From positions 255,501 to 319,500 of the forward strand of contig NC_134383.1 of assembly GCF_035582795.1 (NCBI RefSeq): DNA of 64,000 nt. Direction: 5' to 3'. A program made the translations under genes and the position numbers. The stretch comes from Mycteria americana (Eukaryota; Chordata; Aves; Ciconiiformes; Ciconiidae). Of the stretch, positions 1 to 25,633 are shown piece after piece. Below the pieces are notes generated by a model that saw nothing but the letters and a program-made list of their open reading frames with translations, did not search any database and was not told where the DNA came from. Position 1 is the stretch's first letter; each line of letters opens with the position of its first letter.

Positions 1-574
1 TCCCTTTGTTCTCCCCCAGTCTAGACTCCCAGAAGACGAGGCTGTGCTTGACCGTACATCCTCTCCCAGATGCAGCTTTTTCATTCCACATCTCTGGGTC
101 GGGCTGCAGTGACAGCAGCCAAGCGAAGGGAGAGCTGTATTTGCTACACAAACGACTACGGGCTCTGAACGGCCGCGGCAAAACAAACCCACCTCCGGGT
201 TCCCTTACGGAGAACTGAGAATCAGGCCCCTTAACCGGACGGGCAAGAGCACGATGCCCTTCCACCGTCGAACCGCAACGTATTCCGAATCGCACGGGCT
301 CGCGGTCGCTTGCTTAAAAGGGCCCCGAAGTGCGACCAAGCACCCCTGGAGAAAGGCTAAAGTCTGAAGCGCTGCCCTGGGCGATCCTCCATCGTGGCTC
401 GCTGTGGCGGGAAGCAAGGCAGCAGAGCCTGACGCAGAGGAACGGCGCTCGCCGGGCCCTCGTTGCCCTGGGCCCTCGTCGCCCTGGGCCCTCGCCTCCT
501 CACGGCGACGGCAAAACAGAGACCCCACACCGCACCGGGGGGGGGGGGGGGGGGGGGGGGGAGCTGCTGCTTAC
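1..574 (-). other. HYOU1: HYOU1 intron 2 (partial)
   Basis: This stretch follows the GTAAGC donor of HYOU1 coding exon 2 and runs off the left edge. I looked for the next HYOU1 exon, which in human continues with ESRRKTPV, and it is not here. The open frames are GC-rich chance frames. Apart from the 25-base G run at 537-561 I see nothing functional. Confidence 0.7.
537..561. repeat. 25-base poly-G run (poly-C on the HYOU1 strand)
   Basis: An uninterrupted run of 25 G lies on the plus strand. On the transcribed minus strand it is a C run that starts 8 nt after the 6-base GTAAGC donor motif of HYOU1 exon 2. Such runs form G-quadruplexes on the G strand and slip in replication and sequencing, so the exact length may be unreliable. 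Confidence 0.9.
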
Positions 575-956
575 TTATTCAGGACGATCTCCATCGGCAC
601 CCCGGGCTTGACGATGGCGATCTTCATCGATTCGCTGCCCACGTCCACCGACATCACCGCCACCGACCCTGCAGCACGCGAGGAAAGGAAACGACCGCCG
701 GTGAGAACCCAGGCCGCAGGAGACCGAGCTCCTGCCCGGCGCCCAGCGGCCTGCGGCGGGGCACGAAGCCGGGCGGGCCGCTCGGAGGGGGGCCGCGGCC
801 GGCCTGGCGCTGCGAGCGCCCCGGCCCGGGCAGCCCAGGGGGGAAGGAAGGGCCCGGGAGCGCGCCCGCGCCGCACGTACCCGCGCCGGGCAGGAGACAG
901 CAGAGCAGCAGCCAGGCCAGCGCCCAGCCGGGCCCCCTCGCCGTCCTCGCCGCCAT
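575..956 (-). CDS. HYOU1: HYOU1 (ORP150/GRP170), first two coding exons
   Basis: HYOU1 is the large Hsp70-family chaperone of the ER lumen and a nucleotide-exchange factor for BiP. Exon 1 (956-881) starts MAARTARGPG and continues with a Leu/Cys-rich hydrophobic signal peptide ending near LLPGAG; its donor is GTACGT. Exon 2 (668-575) has a CTGCAG acceptor and encodes the start of the ATPase domain, VMSVDVGSESMKIAIVKPGV then PMEIVLNK. This matches the remembered human N-terminus almost residue for residue, including the phosphate-binding VDxGSES loop. The phases agree (exon 1 ends in phase 1, exon 2 in phase 2). Exon 3 onward lies beyond the left edge. The signal peptide differs from human HYOU1, as expected for that segment. 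The gene is transcribed leftward, on the same strand as PHLDB1. Confidence 0.93.
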
Positions 957-1240
957 GCTCGCCGCCCTCCCGGCCCGGCCCGGCCCGCCGGCAGGTGCTG
1001 CGGCGGCGGCCCCGGCGTCTCGCGCAACCCCCGGCCCGGACGCGGCGGCAGCTCATTGGCGCGGCCGCCAGCGCCGGGCCCCCGCGCGCCAATCCCGGCA
1101 GCCGGCGCGCCCCCATTGGGCCACGTCGGGGGCAAGCCGGAAGCGGGCACGACGGGAGCTTCGCTCCCATTGGCCGGGGGCGCCGGGGCCGGGCAACGAA
1201 CGGGGGCGGGCGGGGCGAGCGGGGGGGGCGTCATACGCAG
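957..1240 (-). promoter_or_regulatory. HYOU1: HYOU1 CpG-island promoter with CCAAT boxes
   Basis: This is a very GC- and CpG-rich segment directly upstream of the HYOU1 start codon. It has CCAAT/ATTGG boxes at 1055-1059, 1089-1093, 1115-1119 and 1169-1173. It has no TATA box. Several CCAAT boxes combined with ER-stress elements are typical of ER-chaperone promoters, so the sequence supports induction by the unfolded protein response. The transcription start cannot be placed exactly. Confidence 0.75.
1115..1125 (+). promoter_or_regulatory. ER stress response element II (ATTGG-N-CCACG)
   Basis: The sequence ATTGGGCCACG is an exact match to the ERSE-II consensus ATTGG-N-CCACG, which binds NF-Y with ATF6 or XBP1. 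It sits about 160 bp upstream of the HYOU1 start codon. A second element at 1041-1059 has the ERSE layout on the minus strand (CCAAT, nine bases, then CCGCG in place of CCACG, one mismatch). HYOU1 is a known UPR target, so function is likely by family knowledge; binding itself is inferred. Confidence 0.7.
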
Positions 1241-3010
1241 GCGTGCGTGCGCGCGCAACCGCACAGCAACGGGGCCACGTGCGGCCCGCCTGTGTTGCGC
1301 CCGCGCCCCCTGGCGGCTGAGAGGCGCCTCGCTGCCACCGGGCCCCGCCTCTGCCCCGAGCCCCGCCCCGCCCCTGCCCCGGGCCCCCCCTCTGCTCCGG
1401 GCCCGTCCCGCCCCATCCCCGAGCTTCACCCTTGCCCCGGGCCCCGCCTCTGCCCCAGGCACCGCCCTGCCCCTGCCCCGAGCCCCGCCTCTGCTCCGGC
1501 CCATCCCGCACCATCTCTGGGCCCCGCCCCTTGCCCGGGTCCGCCCCTGCCCCGAGCCCCGCCGCTGCTCCGGGCCCGGCCCGCCCCATCTCCGGGCCCC
1601 GCCCCTGCCCCCGCCCCGCCCCTGCCTCGAGCCCCGCCTCTGCTACAGGCCCGTCCCGCCCCATCGCCGAGCTCCACCCCTGCCCCGGGCCCCGCCTCCG
1701 CCCCGGGCCCCGCCCCTTGTCTAGAGGGAGGAGGGACGAGTGTGGTGGTGTCAAACGTACACGTGTGCGCGCCCCCTGGCGGCTGGAAAGCACCTCGCCG
1801 CGGCCCCGCCCCTGCGCCGGGCCCCGCCCCGCCCCTTCCCCGAGCCCCGCCTCTGCTCCGGCCCACCGCGCCCCATCCCCGAGCCCCGCCCCTTCCCTGG
1901 GTCCCGCCCCTTCCCCGAGCCTCTGCCCCAGGCCCCGCTCCTTCTCTAGGAGCAGAAGGGGCGGTGCATGGTGGCGTCATAGCTGCACGTGTGCGCGCCC
2001 CCTGGATGCCGGAAAGCGCCTCGCTGAGGCCCCGCCCCCGCCCTTGCCCCGAGCCCCGCCTCCTCCCCTGGCCCCGCCCCATCATTGGGCCCCGCCTCTT
2101 CCCCTGGCCCCGCCCTCTCCCGGGCCCAGCCTCTGCTCCTTCCCCTGGCCCCGCCTATGCTCCGGGCCGGCCCCGCCCCATCCCCCAGCTCCACCCCTGC
2201 CCCAGGCCCCGCCTCTGCCCCGGACCCCGCTCCTTCTCTAGGAGCAGGAGGGGCGTGCGTCGTAACGTCATACGTAAGCGTGTGCGCAGCCCCGGCGGCT
2301 GGGAAGCGCCTCGCCTCGCCGCGGCCCCGCCCCTGCCCCCGGCCCCGCCCCTGCCCACCCCATCCCCGGGCCCCGCCCCATCCCCGAGCCTCTGGCCCAG
2401 GCTCCGCCTCTCCCCCAGGCCCCGCCCCTTGTCTAGAGGAAGGAGGGGCGTGCGTGGTGGTATCACACGTACGCGTGTGCGCGTCCCCTGGCTGCTAGGA
2501 AGCACCCCGCCCCATCCCCGAGCCCCGCCTCTGCTCCTTCCCCTGGCCCCGCCCCCTGCCGGGCCCCGCCTATGCGCCGGGCCCGCCCCGCCTCTGCTCC
2601 TTCCCCTGGCCCCGCCCCCTGCCGGGCCCCGCCTATGCTCCGGGCCCGCCCCGCCTCTGCTCCTTCCCCTGGCCCCGCCCCCTGCCGGGCCCCGCCTATG
2701 CTCCGGGCCCGCCCCGCCTCTGCTCCTTCCCCTGGCCCCGCACCCTGCCGGGCCCCGCCTATGCTCCGGGCCCGCCCCGCCCCCCAGGTCCACCCCTGCC
2801 CCAAGCCCCGCCTCTGCCCCGGACCCCGCTCCTTCTCTAGGAACAGGAGGGGCGTGCGTGGTGGCGTCACACCTACCCGCGTGCGCGGCCCCGGCGGCTG
2901 GGAAGCGCCTCGCCGCGGCCCCGCCCCTTCCCCGGCCCCGCCCCTGCTCCGGGGCCCGCCCCATCCCCGAGCCTCTGGCCCGGGCCCCGCCCCCGGCCCC
3001 GCCCCCGGCA
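1226..3010. repeat. GC-rich satellite-like array with six CTCF-core modules
   Basis: The segment consists of CCCCGCCCC / CCCCGAGCCCCGCC / CTGCTCCGGGCCC motifs repeated with variation. Embedded in it are about six diverged copies of a roughly 100-bp module near 1226-1340, 1718-1805, 1943-2030, 2232-2325, 2433-2510 and 2833-2925. Each later module reads TCTAG, a GGAGGGGCG box, a CGTCA or TCACACGT box, a GTGTGCGCG stretch, then CCCCTGGCGGC(TG) and AAGCGCCTCGCCGCGG. The CTCF-like cores are at 1303-1317, 1769-1783, 1995-2009 and 2481-2495; those at 2284-2299 and 2883-2898 are degraded. The array fills the whole gap between the HYOU1 promoter and the PHLDB1 3' end. The long proline/arginine/alanine open frames across it follow from the repeat composition and are not genes. 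Confidence 0.8.
2522..2783. repeat. 63-bp tandem repeat, about four copies
   Basis: The motif GCCTCTGCTCCTTCCCCTGG recurs at starts 2527, 2590, 2653 and 2716, exactly 63 bp apart. Each unit contains CTGGCCCCGC, CCTGCCGGGCCCCGCCTATG and CTCCGGGCCCG. Copies differ by only one or two bases, so this is the youngest amplification inside the larger array. It probably varies in copy number between individuals. Confidence 0.9.
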
Positions 3011-3329
3011 GAAAGCGGCGGGCAGCGGCAGGGCTTTGGCAGCTTTTTACGTTTCAGCGCTTCGCCCCGCTCCCCCTCGCTTTTGTTTTTAAAAAGTCAA
3101 CGTAAAAAAAAAAAAAAAAAAAAAAGAACATCATGGCCTGCTCATCCTCGGCTGAGCAGGCCACGCTGGGTGAGGCATCGCCTGAGGCACGGCACGGCAC
3201 GGCTCCACCGCCGCGGCACACGTGGCCCTCGGCACGGGGCGCAGGAGGGACCGCGGCACCCCAGGAGATCCTCCCGGCTCAGGAGTCCGACAGGCTGGCG
3301 GCTCTGGGGTGCGCAGCACCCTCCCTGCC
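3011..3329 (-). other. PHLDB1: PHLDB1 3' flank and probable 3' UTR
   Basis: This segment lies downstream of the PHLDB1 stop codon. There is no AATAAA on the minus strand, so the poly(A) site cannot be placed. A plus-strand A tract of about 22 bases (about 3103-3125), a T tract on the PHLDB1 strand, lies inside it. I see no other feature. Confidence 0.5.
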
Positions 3330-19538
<16,209 letters not shown>

Positions 19539-22500
19539 GGTGCCTGCTCGGAGACGCCGGGCGCTCTCGGGCACGGGCTGCTGCCAGGAGAAACAGAGGA
19601 CGTCAGCGCAGGTGACCACGCTGGGCACGGCTCTGCTGTATTCCTCCTGCACATCCCTGCGGCAGCCTGCACGTCTGGCAGCCTGAGCACGAGCCTCGCA
19701 AGCCCTACCCCACCCCAGACTGGCGTTTGCCAGCAAGGGGATTCCCCTCCTGAGCTCTGCCCTCCAGCCCTGCAGCAGCGGCCCGAAGCCAGCGAGCATC
19801 CCCGCCCAGTGAGGCACATGCCCCCATCCACCCCGGGAAACCCACGCGTGCCAAGAGTCAGCACGGGACACGGTGCCAGGAGGAGCTGGCACGCTGGCTC
19901 GGCTTTGGGGAGGTGGTGTAGGAAACGCACGCCTAAACGCCAAGGGCGATGGGCAGCCAGACCCCGATGGCCACTGGTGGACGAGGACACACGAGCACAG
20001 CATCCAGCTGTCCCCAGCAACATCTGCCTGCCCGTGCACGGCCCGCGGCACGCCCCGGCACACCCGCACGTGCCATGAGTGCCCGTCCCCGGCACCTGGG
20101 CACGCGCCTTTGCTCCTGCACAGCCAGGCAGCAGCAGCAGCACCTCGGGGTGCACAAGCCCAGCTGAGCGTGCCGCGTCCCTGCCTGCGCCCTGGCTGGC
20201 CGGCACACGCGCCCACGCCAAGCTGGCAGGACTGCTGCCCGCCGGAGCAGCCACCCGCTGCCGCTCTCCGCGTGGGCAGGAGGCAGCTCGGGGAGGAACA
20301 ATTTCCGTCACCCGGCGCTCACGCCACTGTCACAGCTCACAGCACCGTCACAGCCCGGGATGCTCAGGGGTTACTAAATTTACCGTCTGCTGCTCCCCAC
20401 GTCCCTCCCTTCCGCCCAGGCCTGGCCGAACGTGGCTTAACCCTTCCCGGGCGGGCTGGGGCGGCCGGACTGGGGAGCGCTCCCACCCCTGTTAGGGACC
20501 CCGGTCCTGGGGCAGCCGGGGGCACCAGGAGGAGCCCCAGGCTCGGCTCCCTGCAACATAGCCCATGGTTCTGCCAGCCCTAGGGGGGCCAGGAACCCCC
20601 CTGGCTCGGCCAGCGCTGGGCTCGGCTGCGGGGGCGAGCGGGCGGCTATTACACACAGCGGAAAAAATGAAATGCTGGAAAACACCAGGCGTGGGATCCA
20701 GGGCTGGGACAGAGCCTGGGCGGCTCCGCACAACACCAGGGCCGGCCACCCCACGGCAAGGGCTCCGTGGGGACCGCGGCCACCCTGAACAGACTGGGGA
20801 CAGCTTGGCTAGGGCGGGGGAGAGAAGAGATGCGGTACCCTGGGAGCAGCTCCCTGGTGCCCAGCGGCTGCGGAGGTGCGAACCCCCACTTTCCCTTACC
20901 TGCCACCCGGTGCTGGCCCGGGCGCCGAGCGGGACCCTCCGCGGCAGCGTGCCCATGTCCCCCAGGCGCAGGGGGGCTGCGCAGCCCGGCCGAGCCCCTG
21001 CCCCTCGCCTGCACCCAGGCCCCACCACAATGTCGGGGAAGGAGGAAAAGCCAGGAAAGCCAGGAGGGGCCGGGCTGCTGGATAGGAAGGGAGCGGGGCC
21101 ACGGTGGGATCCTGTGCCGGCATTAACCCCTTCCCAGCACGGCTGTGCCAGCGGGGCCGGGTAAGCATCATGGGGGACCCCCAGCCCCGCCGCCCAGGGG
21201 ATCCGTCCTTGCTCCTGCCCATCTCCTCCTGCCCAAACTCGCTCCACCCAGCACCCCCCGCCCCACAGGCAGCCCTGCCTGCCCACGAGCCAGAGGGTGA
21301 CCCTGGCATCTGGCTGCGCCCCGACGCCCGCCCTGCCCGCTGACAGTCCCCAGTCCCCCGGCATTGCCCTCCGCCCCAGCAGAGCCCCTCACCTGGCTCC
21401 TCGCCGCGCAGGAGACGCCTGCCGTCCCCCCAGCCCGTCCCTCAGCGGGTGCAGCCCCTCTCTAGCCGGCTCTGCCGGAGGAATGCGGGGCGGGAGCGTG
21501 GCCGCCCTGGCCGGCGCCCCACCGCTGGGGCGGACAAGGCCGCCTTTCTTCTCCCGCCACCGCCTGCAGAACGCGCCGCTTGTTCCCGCCGTGGGAAGCG
21601 GCGAAGGCAGCAAATGCCAAGGGGTCGGGCTCGGTTACCGCCAAACAGCCCACGGCCCCCGTGCCCCCCGCGCACGGGGCTGCCCGCTTGGCCCCGGCCT
21701 CCCGGAGGACAAAAGCCCCTTTCTTCTCCCGGCGCAGGGAGAGGCCTCACCTGGGAGGACGCCCAGCCCCGCCGCCACGGGGCCCCCGCTGACGCCGGGC
21801 GGGCTGCGCGTGGACACGCTGCCCCGCTGCCACCATAATCCCGGGGAGCCCCTGCACCCCACCGCCCGCAGGCTGCGACGTGCCTGCCTGCCCCAAGCCC
21901 ACGCGGGCAGGGGTGCCGGGGGGTCTGCTCCTGCCCGACCCGCTGCTGCCCACCGAGACCCGAGCCGGGCACGGCACGGCCGGCTTCGTACCCCATCAGC
22001 GCGGTTGGGCACCAGCAGCCGGCGGGCAGACCTCGGACCCGCACCGCATGCCGCTGGCCTGGGCACAGCCAGGGCACGGCCAGCCGACCAACGCTCGCAA
22101 AGGGCCGTGCCGACGTGCCGGGGCACAGCCCGGCACACTGCCGTGAGCAGGGCGCCCAAAGGTGCCCCAGCTGCCCCCTGCCCGGGACGCAGTGTGCAAG
22201 GGGCAGGCGCACGGCATCCCACGGCATGGCCTTTCCTCCCCACCCGCAGCCGAATGAGTCATGGGAGGAAGCCAGAGCGGCCGAGCTAACGGGTGCGCAC
22301 CACGCCGCATCGCAGCCTCCGTCCAACTTGGCTGCCTGCTCGCTCCCCATCTGCAAACGCGCTTAGGGCGCGCTTACCCCTTCTTCCCACACCCTCTGCC
22401 CCGGTAAACAACCGGCCCTTCCGCCCGCAGCTGGGAAGGGGAGCCTGTCTCCGGCACAAAGCCCGAGGAGAGCGAGGAGCCTGCTCCCGGCCGCTGCCTC

Positions 22501-23948
22501 CGAGCCTGGGGCTGCCCCACACCGAGCAGGGGAGACCGCGCAGGCCCCGTCCCACCCGGGCGAGGGGCGGCAGGGGCTGCTTCGCGGTTGCTGGAGCGAC
22601 GCAACGCTCCTGGCAATAACATCACCGTAAATCAGCCGCCAGACAGCTCCGGCGGGAGCCGAGGAATCCCAGCCGCACCCGCTGATCTCAGCGCTCCCGG
22701 GAAGCGCTCCCGCACCGCGGCACAGCTGCGCTCCGGCCCAGGCCCCGCCGGCATCGTGCCTCGGGCTCTCCGCGGGCTGGGGTACACCCACCGCACGCGT
22801 GGGGTGGGGAGGGCGCGCATCCCTGCTTTCCCGCACCCGACGCTCCCCAAGATGAGCCGGCTCTGAGGGCTGGTGATGCCGTGCACGGTCCCAGCTGCTG
22901 CTGGAGCTCGAGCACCGAGCCCAGCGTCAGCACGCGCCTCTGGCCACCGCAGCGTGGACGGGGAAGCCACCACCGTTGAGCTCCAGGACCCCTCGTAAGG
23001 TTGCATGATGGAGACTCGTTCCTCAAAGCTCTCTTGTAGCAAATGACAGCTTCTCATCTGCAGGCCAGACGCTCGGCTCGGCGGGGAGCATCTGCTGCTC
23101 CTCGCTAACGACAGCTCAGGGACCGTGGCATGGGACGGGTTTCACGCGTCTCGGATCCGGTCCCTGGCACGAACCCATCGCCCAGCCCCGCGCTCACTGG
23201 GAGAGGGGCAGGGGTGAACCTCACCTCTCCGAAACGGGCGCCGCTCTCTCCGTTCTGGTGTCTGGCCGTCCGCAAGCGCCGCCTTGTCACGCAAACCCGC
23301 GTGACGTGGCACCCTGCCCGCCGCAGCCCCGCACGCGCCAACGCGCGGCAAACCCAAACCTACGAGGAATCGCCGAAAAAACACCCGGGCAGTGCTGCCC
23401 TGCTGCCGCCCGCTCTCTGCGCTGCCAGTGGTGCTCGGGCGGCAGAGGGGCCCCGCTGCAGCCCCTGCCCGGTGCCCAGGGAGGGCTGGGGGCCGGCAGA
23501 GCTGCGGAGGGACGGGAGAGCGGGCGACCGTCCGAGCAGCAGCTGGATCCCGTCGGGGCTGCCAAATTCCTCGGGCTTTCTGGCAGCGGCCGAAGGGGCC
23601 AGCGCCGTTCCCAGGCTCCCCGAGAGGTGTCGGGGCTGGCGGGGGCAGCCGACGCGGGGCCACCCGCGGTCTCCCCGTGGGGCTGGGGCCGGCGGCTCTC
23701 GGGGCTCCCGCACCCACAAACTCGCCTCCGCCCCGGCTGCGGCTCCCGGCCCCCCCGCGCAGCGATGGGCTCCGCGGCCGAAGGGGGTTTCCTGCTCCCC
23801 CGCTCCTCCTTGAGCCCCCTCCGCCGCGCCCCACGGCACCGGGCGCGACGCCCCGGCCCCCCGAAGGGCAGGGGCTGCCCGGGACACGAGTGGGGGTCCC
23901 ACCGCCCGGCCCCCCCCGGCGCCCCGACCCGTCTCCGCCGCCGCTCAC
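19539..23948 (-). other. PHLDB1: PHLDB1 5' intron(s) upstream of the start codon
   Basis: These 4.4 kb lie between the start-codon exon and the probable non-coding first exon. The sequence is GC-rich and unique, with only chance open frames. I found no convincing coding exon, RNA gene or transposon. The start-codon exon extends upstream past 19538 as 5' UTR; its acceptor is not certain. Confidence 0.5.
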
Positions 23949-24090
23949 CTCCGCTCCGCCGGGCCGGCAGCCCCGGCCCCGCCGCCGCCGCTCCCCTCCG
24001 CCGAGTCCCCGCCCCGCCCCGCCCCCGCCGGGACGAGGGGCGGAGGTAGCGAGGGGCGGGGGGACGGGGCCGGCCCCGCCGCTGCAGGAC
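23740..24090 (-). promoter_or_regulatory. PHLDB1: Probable PHLDB1 main promoter and non-coding exon 1
   Basis: A CpG island with GC boxes (CCCCGCCCC near 24010-24025) ends abruptly at about 24090. A good minus-strand donor, GGAG|GTGAGCGG, has its last exon base at 23949. The likely 5' UTR exon is therefore about 24080-23949. Only about 40 bp separate this from the ARCN1 poly(A) signal at 24124-24129, so PHLDB1 appears to start almost where ARCN1 ends. The exact start site is inferred. Confidence 0.5.
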
Positions 24091-24104
24091 CACGACCCTC
24101 AGCC

Positions 24105-25633
24105 GGTGCCTTCGACAATACTCTTTATTTGATTAAAGGCTCGGGATTCTCTGTGTACACCGGAATGTGCTCTATGCCCTAGGCCAGGCCCGTACAGGGT
24201 TACAAAAAGGGTGGAAATATTACCCGCCAGCGAATTTCAAGGGAAAAAAAAAAAAAGCTCCTTGGATGCTCGAACTAACCTCGACTCCATTTTAAAATCA
24301 TACAGAGAAGCAACTCTCCAACACGGCCGAGCGAACAGGATTCGTCACCTACTTGGCTAGGGAAGGGGGTCTGCTCTCCCGCCCTCCCAGGACAGGGTCA
24401 GGGCCGGTTTCCTCTGGGCTGCTGCCGACGGAGGAGAGACCACGAACTTCTTTGGCAGGGGACCCCGCGGGTCCGAGACACGCTCGCTCCCGCAGCCGGG
24501 CTCTCTCGGGAGCATGCTACACGTCTTTTTAGGGCATTTGCTATCCATCCTGCGCTCCCCCGCAGACCGCGCTGGTGGCCGGTTAAGGCATCAGCAACAG
24601 GCCCCGAGTCAGGCAGGTGAGATGAGTTTTGAGGGGAGCACAGCTCTGCGAGGTGAGGCAAGTAATTTCCTCCCAAGAACATTACTTTGGGACAGGTCCT
24701 GACACACAGGCCGAGTAACCCAGTCTCCGTGGCTGCTTGCACCCGGGCAGGCAAAGCCTTCAACCTCCCGAGACACTGAAAGGGGCCCAGGAAGGTTCTA
24801 ACTGAATTCCATCTGACCTGGGAAGGCCCAGCTGGTTCTAACCGAATTAAACCCCCTCCAAAGCCTGGCCCAAGAGCAGCTGCAGCAGACAGGGAGCCCG
24901 TGCACGGGACCGTCCTTTCCAGACGCTCTCCCCCCCTGCAGCAGGAGCTAGAGCATCCAGAGCTGCACCCTGCGCTACCTCGGAGCCCTCTCTGAGCCCG
25001 CGAGGCGAGCCCAGGCGTAGGGCCAGCGCTGTACCGCAGGGCTGGAGAGACAGCAGTAACCGTGCGGGGCACAAGGACCGAAGCCCCGAGCCCCTCGTCC
25101 CCGCCCCACGCCCCTGCCACAACCCCCCCACCTTTGGAAGCGAGGCCAACTTGCTCCGCTTCTACCAGACGGAAGGGTCCAGAGAAGCAAGGTGCCCCCG
25201 CGCACGTTCTCTTAATGCCTGCTTTCATCAATGGAAACGAGAGTTGAAGGCCGAGGAGAAATTAAAATGGCAGCACCAACAACGGAACGGCGCGGGACGC
25301 TTCAGAAAAGAAAACGACGTCTGGTAGGCTCTGGGACTGAGCTCTGGTCATCTTCAGGGGAGAAGGGGACATGTCAAAGCCAGGCTCTCTGCGGAGATCT
25401 TGATTCTGCCGGTTGGTAAAAATCTGCCAAAGAAATTTGTAGCCTTTCCCCCCAGGAGCACGTCAATTCTCTGCCAAAAATGTCTGTGACCCAGGAACGC
25501 TGCAGATGGCAGACAGAGCCACGCGTCTTAGCAGAGAGGGGGCTGCGGCATTCCCAACATTCAGAATAAACTTCGGCCTCTTTTTTTTTTTTAATTTAAA
25601 ACTTTCTTCCTTTGGGATTCCCCACGGCTGGCA
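24105..25633 (-). other. ARCN1: ARCN1 3' UTR
   Basis: About 1.5 kb lies between the ARCN1 stop codon (25636-25634) and the poly(A) signal at 24124-24129. It contains A/T runs near 24241 and 25580 and no convincing open frame on either strand. Confidence 0.7.
24124..24129 (-). terminator. ARCN1: ARCN1 poly(A) signal AATAAA
   Basis: The plus strand reads TTTATT, so the minus strand has AATAAA within AATCAAATAAAGAG. It lies about 1.5 kb past the ARCN1 stop codon, right at the base-composition border with the PHLDB1 CpG island. It is the best candidate for the ARCN1 3' end. Confidence 0.75.

Noticed and set aside
3103-3125. Poly-A tract as the tail of a retrocopy
   Set aside because: No gene-like sequence or target-site duplication precedes it on the plus strand; it is treated as a simple homopolymer.
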